From: Amoebophrya sp. A120
Lineage: Eukaryota; Sar; Dinophyceae; Syndiniales; Amoebophryaceae
Direction of reading: 5' to 3'
Length of the DNA stretch: 64,000 nucleotides
NCBI GenBank assembly: GCA_905178155.1
Contig: CAJINV010000017.1
Span: 1,294,722 to 1,358,721 of the forward strand
Below, piece after piece: positions 58,127 to 64,000 of this stretch (positions within the stretch are counted from its first letter, which is position 1; each line of letters opens with the position of its first letter). The notes beneath the pieces are model-generated. The model saw only the letters and a program-made list of their open reading frames with translations. It did no database searches and was not told the origin of the DNA. The position numbers and the translations under genes were made by a program.

Positions 58127-60864
58127 ATGAAACAAAGTCAACTCTTCTCCTCGCTTCTTTACCTAAACAGCCTGTACCATCCTGTGTTCGCCGAAGAAGA
58201 AGAGACGTATCGCTGTGTGCGTTTTCAGAAGACCGGCGGCTGCTCACCGGATGGGAAGGAGGAGGACAAGAAGAAGTGCGCCGATGAAATCTCGTCGGGG
58301 GAGAGCGGATACTGTGTGTGTAAGACGCAGAGAGGCTTGTTCAAACGCATAAAACGAGAAACCTGCGACCACGCACCCTTCACCTGCGACTATGCGTGTG
58401 CAAGGTAGTACTCTCTTCATGCGAAATTCGATGGCGACGAGTCTACCTCTACTTCTTATGAGTGGTGAAGATCATGCGCTTTCTTGAAGATAAAATTCAC
58501 GCATTACAAGTACAACCCGCCCTGTTCTCCCCGCTTGTCTTAGTGCTTTCGATTCGTTCTAAGTTGACACCATGTGTTTTTGATAAGTGCTCGACATGAA
58601 CAACATAAAATCATTCCAAGGCACACCGAGTATACCTGTAAGCACTTTCAGCCAATCGAACAGTGTACGGAGTTACAAAACGCAAAACCAACAAAAGGTA
58701 AACTGAGTTCTTATTCTTTTGCGCGACTTCGTCTTCGTAGTGCACCACTGGAGCAGCTGCTGCAGTAAAAAACTTTCTTTATGCAAAAGTAAACATTTCG
58801 GTGCTACAAGTACAACTGCTTCTAGGACCACTTTATGACAAAAGGAGAAACATCCACTACAGAAACGCTTTCCTGCGACGAGGTTCCTCCTGCAGAGAAG
58901 CCTGGTTACTGCGAGTGCGGTAACGGGCGACAGATTATGCAGCCGGGGTGTTTCAACCCGAGTATGTCGGATATGAAGTCCTGTACGGACCTTTGCGCCA
59001 CGGGCCCCACCCCGTACGAGGACCTGGGGACGCACCAGCACGCCACGGACGCGGTTTATGACGTTCTCAAGCGTTACATTCTCAACTGTTACATGAATTT
59101 GTGATGCAAGAGCCGCAACAGTCAAAGGTGCAAAAGTTGCTGCTTTCGCATCACAGATTTGGCACCGATTTAGGTGCTGTGTAGCCCTTCGGAGATTTGT
59201 CATGCGAAGCAGCTTTCTCATGTACCGGCTCAAGGTAGTTTTGCACGACAAATTCATGTAACAGTTGAGAATGTAACGTTTGAGAACGCCATACGGTTTT
59301 AAAGCAGAACTTCCGAAAACTCAGTTTGAAGCACCACCCCGACAAGGGGGGCGATAAGGTGAGGTTCACTGCCATCCGAGAAGCCATGGACGTGCTATCC
59401 GATTCCAAATTGAGAAGGGTTTACGACATGGGTGGCTGGGATATGGTACGTTTATTTTGGCATTGTTGACAAAAGGAAAAGCACAACAGGCGAAGAGGAA
59501 GTAGTTGCTGTCGGTGTTGCCATGCAGATTTTTGATTTGCATAGTGTCTAGTATTAACATGAGCATCACTGACATTGATGACTCCACTGACTTTGGCGAG
59601 TCGAATCGTTAACCTCACACTTATTTTTTCCAGGTAAGCAAGGCCAAGCAGGATAAGCTGGAGAAGGGCCCGAACAAGGAGCACACGATGCACTTAACCC
59701 TCGCGCAGATGTACACGGGCACAACCAAATCGATGCACGTGGGGCGGCGGCTCCGGCTCTGTCGGGGGTGCGACAACGAGAATAACAAGTCCGTGTTTTG
59801 CTCGAAAACTTGCAAGAAAAGTATCAAATGTAAAAATGTCTGGGTCTGGAAGAATGCATGTTTGTCATGCTTGTCTGGCATGATTCTTAAATCTGTCATG
59901 CACGTTACCCAAGAGCTCCATTTTTCTGTGATGCAAAAACGCAGTTTGTCATGCAGAATAGGCAACACCTAGAAGCTCAGAAACTTGTCATTCTGAGCCA
60001 GCACTTATGGCCTCATCATGAGTAGACGCCACCCAGCATCACAAGTTTCCAGACCCAGACATTTTTACATTTGATAAAAATCTGCCCCAAGCAAATCGAG
60101 TACAGGTATATGATCCGCGGCGGCATGCGGTACCAAATGCAGCACGAGGTGGAGTCAAAGCACAAGTGCCGAGCCGAGAAAGGGCCACTGGAAGTGGAGG
60201 TGCCGGCCGGAGTGCGAGACGGGGAGGAAATCAAATACGCTGGGGAAGGAGACCAGAGTGAAAGTCAAACGCCGGGAGATATTGTCTTCAAGGTATTCTG
60301 GATGATATTACTTTTATGTTTTCTACAGATTTTGTAATGAAATTGAAGCTGTTGAAATCGTATTTCTATTTTGTAACCGTATTTTTTTTTACTGTTGCTG
60401 CTCTCACACACCCCGTCTGGGATGATCTTCATTGGGAGTCAACACAAGATTGCATCGCTGACGGGTCCTAGAATTTCTGCACCATTTATTTTCGAAAAAA
60501 ACACCAACAATTTGAGGTGAAGCAAATCTACGAGAAGCAGTGGTCTCGCAAGGGGATTCATTTGTACCGAACCCTGGAAATATCCCTGAAAGAGTCCCTG
60601 CTTGGTTTCGACAAAACCATCACGCACCTGGACGGTCGGAAACTGCAGGTCAGGAAGGAAGGGGTCACCGAGGCCAACAGCCGGATCGTTTTGTCCGACG
60701 AGGGCATGCCGGACAAGCGAACGGGGTCCACCGGGAAGCTAGTCATCACCTGCGTCATCAAATACCCAACCGCGCCGCTTTCTGCCACGTTGCAGGAACA
60801 AATCGCGAGGCTCATGCCCGGACCCGGCTCCATCGTCAAGGCCAAAAAGCGTGAGGAATTGTAA
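58127..60864 (+). CDS. Secretory-pathway DnaJ (Hsp40) with two N-terminal Cys-rich modules
   Basis: Exons 58127-58404, 58826-59056, 59299-59445, 59634-59821, 60082-60292 and 60517-60864. ATG 58127 opens a signal peptide (SQLFSSLLYLNSLYHPVFA). Two Cys-rich modules follow, each with a GYCxC core (SGESGYCVC in exon 1, KPGYCECG in exon 2). The J-domain runs from PYEDLG to VYDMGG; its helix II/III block is restored only by removing an introner, with FRKLSLKHHPDKGGD carrying the HPD triad that stimulates Hsp70 ATPase. Next is a divergent Cys segment (CRGC, CSKTC, then CPK) and a DnaJ C-terminal substrate-binding domain (VEVPAGVRDGEEIKYAGEGD, LLGFDKTITHLDGR, ILSDEGMP-like). The protein ends KKREEL, which could act as a weak KDEL-type retrieval signal. 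Likely a BiP co-chaperone in the ER lumen. The exon 1 and exon 2 borders do not share phase (2 versus 0), so a small exon may lie between. Confidence 0.85.
59057..59293 (+). mobile_element. Introner-like element, family A copy 3
   Basis: 237 bp. Starts tatgacgttctcaagcgtta and ends aacgtttgagaacgccata in mirrored order. Exact flanking repeat cggtt (59052-59056, 59294-59298). Removal gives Asp-Ala-Val-Leu-Lys-Gln-Asn-Phe-Arg-Lys, a correct J-domain helix II. Confidence 0.93.
59822..60076 (+). mobile_element. Introner-like element, family B copy 3
   Basis: 255 bp. Left arm tatcaaatgtaaaaatgtct then gggtctggaa; right arm ttccagacccagacattttt then acatttgata. Nearly perfect inverted repeat of about 29 bases. 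Flanks aaaag and aaaat (one mismatch). Either junction keeps the DnaJ frame and yields Lys-Lys-(Ser or Ile)-Cys-Pro. Confidence 0.92.
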
Positions 60865-61961
60865 AGGACCCGACTAGATTTATTTGACGGCGAGGAGCCG
60901 GTGACATCCTCGTCATACCTCCGGTGGGAAAAGAAAACAAAAACTTTTTTGGTAAATGCAAATCCACAAAATTTCAACTTTACATCAAACTGAAACTATC
61001 ATCCAACTTCAATTGATAATGCAAAAAAAGAGCCACCAGTCGAAGTAGCGAAACATAGGCCCCTCAAGCGAGGAGAACAAGCAGAGACGAAGATAATACC
61101 TACTTCTTCGCTGAGTACTTTGATATTTTCCTAGAACTAGATGTTTTGCTTCTGCGTCTGCCTCGTAACAACTGACACAATAATGCTTACGCAGCTGTGA
61201 GACAGGCAGCCACAGAAACGCGTGTCGTGGCACTAGGAGGTCTTCGTGCTATCGCAATTTACAAACAGCTTGTTGTACAGAAAGACTTTAAAAATTTTTG
61301 CTGCTTGTCGTGTGGTCAGTTCACCAGAATTCAAAACATGAACATGTGGTAAAAGTCCATGTTGCTCTTGCTCGCCTCGTCGTCTCAAAAACCTGTTAAT
61401 GTTGCAACTTTAAGCGACTAGCTTCTAGCTTCAAGGAGGATTTATCCGTCCATTTTGCAAAAACCATTTTGCTGTCCGATTCTTGTTGCCTCCTTCCGAC
61501 CAATAACAATCGCCCGGCTTGTTAGTGAGCTCTGCCAGCAGCCTCTCGTGTTAGTGAACCCCAAAAGGAGGCACGCACTCATCTGAGTTTCTTTTTATCT
61601 CGTGCTGAGTTTCGCCAGCTCATCTTTATCTCTTCATCGAAATGTAGTTGAGGCTTTACCAACATGCGTTGAAGAGAGCGTTTTTAGTGCAAAAACCTGT
61701 TGTCGTTCGGGAGTGACATCACCAAAGAACGTTATTTTCGTCGAGCGATGCGCACACAAACGCAAAAAAAATCGGAGAGTGATGTTGTTCTTGCATCAAA
61801 ATTACATTTCAAAAGATGAGCCGTAGGTAAAAAATTAAATAGCCAACGTTTGAGATAGATTTTGTACAAAATAACTACAACGACGTGCTAAAAGTATGTG
61901 GTTTTGAGATTCTTGAAAACCAAGAGCACGCTCGTTCTTTTCCAAACAAAGAGATTAAATC
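60865..61961. other. Intergenic stretch, no gene seen
   Basis: Short open frames only, for example 61602-61826 on the + strand without motif. AT-rich. It holds the 3' end of the DnaJ gene and the 5' leader of the kinase gene. Confidence 0.5.
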
Positions 61962-64000
61962 ATGGATCGTATATCCCCCGTGGTGAAAAAGCACGGGTAT
62001 GTCCCGCTGAAAAAAGTGGGCTCTGGATCGTTCGGACAAGCATGGCTCGTAGGGCAGGATGAAGACGGGAAGCGGCAAAACTACGTCTGCAAAATGGTAT
62101 TACTTTTGACTAGCAACATCAAGAGAAAAAAAAAATATCGCATGATGAAAGCCAAAACTTCAATTATCAGTTGAGGTGTCTGCAATGTCGTTTTCTGGAT
62201 TGATGATGCATGATCTTCCGTGCGACATCTATCCTAGCTTCGGCAAATGCGCACGAAAATGTGAAAGGCGAATCTGAAATTCTTGTCAATGTTTTTAGGC
62301 TTCTTGTTGGTGCACGAAATTTGTGATGTAGATCGGCGTTTGAAAACAAGATCAAGATCTACGATGTATTGTGTCTACAAAGCGGCCCTGTTCATCGAAC
62401 CTATCCCACTTTCCCTATCCCTGTCAGATCGACATCAGTCGTTGTAGTGCCAAGGAGAAGAAGGACGCTTTGCACGAAGCTTCCGTTTTGAAAACGCTAC
62501 AACATCCGTACGTGGTACGGTATAAGGAGTCTTTCCTCGAGGACGGATGGCTCTGCATTGTGCAGGAATACTGCGAGGGTAACAAGTATTTTTGACAATT
62601 TTGCTTTGAATTTGATGTCGCGTGGAACTAGAAGTAGAAACTGCACCAGCTCCTGCTTCTGCATAAGGGGCCTCTGTTCAGCTGCAGTTTCAGATTGTGC
62701 AGGGTAAAGTCTTTGAAACAAAAAAACAGGCGGCGACATGTACCAGCGAATACAAAAAGCGAAGAAAATGCACCAGCCCTTTTCTGAGGACCAGATTGTT
62801 ATCCCGGAAAGAAGACCCATCCCCATTCAATTCGTCATGCAAAACATCCATAAAACCCACTATTTTTCATGCAAAAAAAGGATGTGGATGGGTGTTTTTT
62901 CCTGGATAAATGTCCGGTGGTTTACGCAGTGCATGCTGGGGCTGAAGTTCATCCATGACAAGAAGATTTTGCACCGAGATTTGAAGTCGAGTAACTTCTT
63001 TCTATCCAAAACCGGCGACATAAAGATGGGCGACTTTGGAATCGCAAAAGTGCTCGAATCAACGGCCGCAGTGGCGAAAACACAGATCGGTAAATTGAGT
63101 CATGATGTCGTGTAGGATGAATAGTGATGATGAAGTTAGTTGATGTCACAGGAGGTGGTACAAGTGCCACATGTTGGATTGAACAAGGTGCATGTGGTGG
63201 TGCATGGAGGTCGTAGTTTTCGTCCGTTTCATGATGCTGTCAACAACATGCATGACGATTTATTGCAAATGATGACGAAGCTGAAGCAGAACGCAAATAA
63301 TTTTCCGAAACCATATCAGGTACACCGTACTATCTGTCGCCGGAAATTTGCCAAGAAAAGGCGTACGCCTGGCCGAGTGATATTTGGGCGATGGGTTGCA
63401 TTCTGTACGAAATGTGCTGTCTCCGAGTACCGTTCGACGCTGCGGATTTACGAGCGCTGGTGCACAGGATAACAAGAGGACCGAGCCCCAGTTTGCCGGG
63501 ACAGTAAATTCTATTTGACATTGCGAATGTCGTTATCGGAGTAGATGACTTATTGTGATACATTCAGAGCCACAGGAATTTTCATGCGCAGAAGAGCGTG
63601 CTTCTTGCGCTTCAAAAATCAACATAAACGTACCGCAAAACGTCAACGAAAATTAAGTTTTATACCATTACCATGACCCACAGCTTCTCCCCCCAGTTGC
63701 GGCAACTCGTGACTGATATTCTCGTGAAGGACCACACCAAACGGCCCACGGCGGAGAAGATCCTTACCCGGTCCATCCTGGCCGACCGCGTGCGGAAACT
63801 GGAGGCAGAGGACACGGGCGCCGGTGGGCAGGAAAAGCAGGAGGGAAGCAAGAAGGACGACATCTCGCTCATCCAGTCCAAATTGGAGCAGGGCGGGAGC
63901 TATGCAACATTGCAAAAGTATCCAACTAGTGTAGATTGCATTACAAATTATCTCAGCATGATGGCGAATGAAGTTTGTAATGCTGTTTTAGCTTTGGAAG
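61962..64000 (+). CDS. NEK: NEK-family serine/threonine kinase (partial, runs off the window)
   Basis: Exons 61962-62096, 62428-62578, 62730-62799, 62914-63089, 63320-63503 and 63684-63900 give 311 residues so far. All introns are GT-AG except the family F introner between exons 3 and 4. Kinase features in order: glycine loop [15 protein letters not shown]-binding Lys in YVCKM, helix C Glu in [10 protein letters not shown], catalytic [11 protein letters not shown] (about 138), DFGIAKVL (about 158), [10 protein letters not shown], then [19 protein letters not shown] and the helix near [13 protein letters not shown]. The GTPYYLSPE block and the overall order are typical of NIMA-related kinases, which regulate mitosis, centrosomes and cilia. 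After the kinase domain a charged helix begins ([14 protein letters not shown]). The reading frame is then interrupted by an element that continues past the window end. ATG 61962 directly precedes the kinase fold. Confidence 0.92.
62800..62908 (+). mobile_element. Introner-like element, family F copy 2 (frame-preserving)
   Basis: 109 bp, the same length as copy 1. Starts tatcccggaaagaagaccca and ends gggtgttttttcctggata. Flanks attgt and aatgt (one mismatch). Removal gives Gln-Ile-Val-Arg-Trp-Phe-Thr-Gln in the kinase. Element plus repeat is 114 nt and open in frame, as for copy 1. Confidence 0.9.
63901..64000 (+). mobile_element. Left part of a family C introner, cut by the window end
   Basis: Begins tatgcaacattgcaaaagta, matching the left arm of the family C copies, then gattgcattacaaatt as in copy 1 at 17615. 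The right arm lies beyond the window. It interrupts the NEK frame after Gly-Gly-Ser. Confidence 0.8.

Noticed and set aside
5451..59293. Family A copies as a CRISPR-like or tandem repeat array
   Set aside because: The copies are tens of kilobases apart in different genes, with inverted rather than direct internal structure.
1..64000. tRNA, rRNA or spliceosomal RNA genes
   Set aside because: I looked for cloverleaf arms and conserved RNA blocks by eye and saw none; a covariance-model search could not be run.

Overview
The window reads as nuclear DNA of a eukaryote, most likely an alveolate and probably a dinoflagellate of the parasitic Amoebophrya (Syndiniales) type. The reasons are: (i) every gene I can support lies on the + strand, a head-to-tail layout typical of dinoflagellates; (ii) genes have introns, large low-complexity Ser/Thr/Gly/Gln insertions and eukaryote-only products; (iii) coding exons are interrupted by many short elements with terminal inverted repeats and target-site duplications, which match what I recall of introner elements reported for Amoebophrya. 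The species assignment is inference. I saw no rRNA, tRNA, CRISPR array, prokaryotic operon or origin.

Layout: 2-448 end of a coiled-coil protein; 2027-8294 large basic/low-complexity protein; 9390-11443 Bin3/MEPCE-type RNA cap methyltransferase; 12332-15168 ERCC4-domain (XPF/MUS81-like) nuclease; 15169-17546 no confident gene, some exon-like fragments; 17547-26739 giant P5-type ATPase; 28087-32187 mitochondrial processing peptidase beta; 33669-36780 membrane protein with a mannose-6-phosphate-receptor-like tail; 37876-39375 acidic unknown protein; 40571-41226 small unknown protein; 42328-55698 DMXL/Rav1 (V-ATPase assembly); 56204-57152 small zinc-ribbon protein; 58127-60864 secretory-pathway DnaJ; 61962 to the window end NEK-like kinase. 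The genes are not a pathway. Several (P5 ATPase, M6PR-like receptor, Rav1, ER DnaJ) belong to endomembrane biology, but this may be chance.

The striking system is the set of about 19 short (109-312 bp) introner-like elements in at least eight terminal-repeat families. Most begin TAT, end ATA, are flanked by a 4-5 bp direct repeat, and restore the exact reading frame when the element plus one repeat copy is removed. I verified this codon by codon in the P5 ATPase, MPP-beta, Rav1, DnaJ, NEK, Bin3 and 2027-8294 genes. For the elements with exact duplications no GT-AG pair exists at any permitted boundary, so these look like transposon-made introns with non-canonical ends, beside ordinary GT-AG introns in the same genes. 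Families share a subterminal motif close to TTGTNATGC. Exon boundaries below come from reading-frame continuity alone; no transcript data were available.
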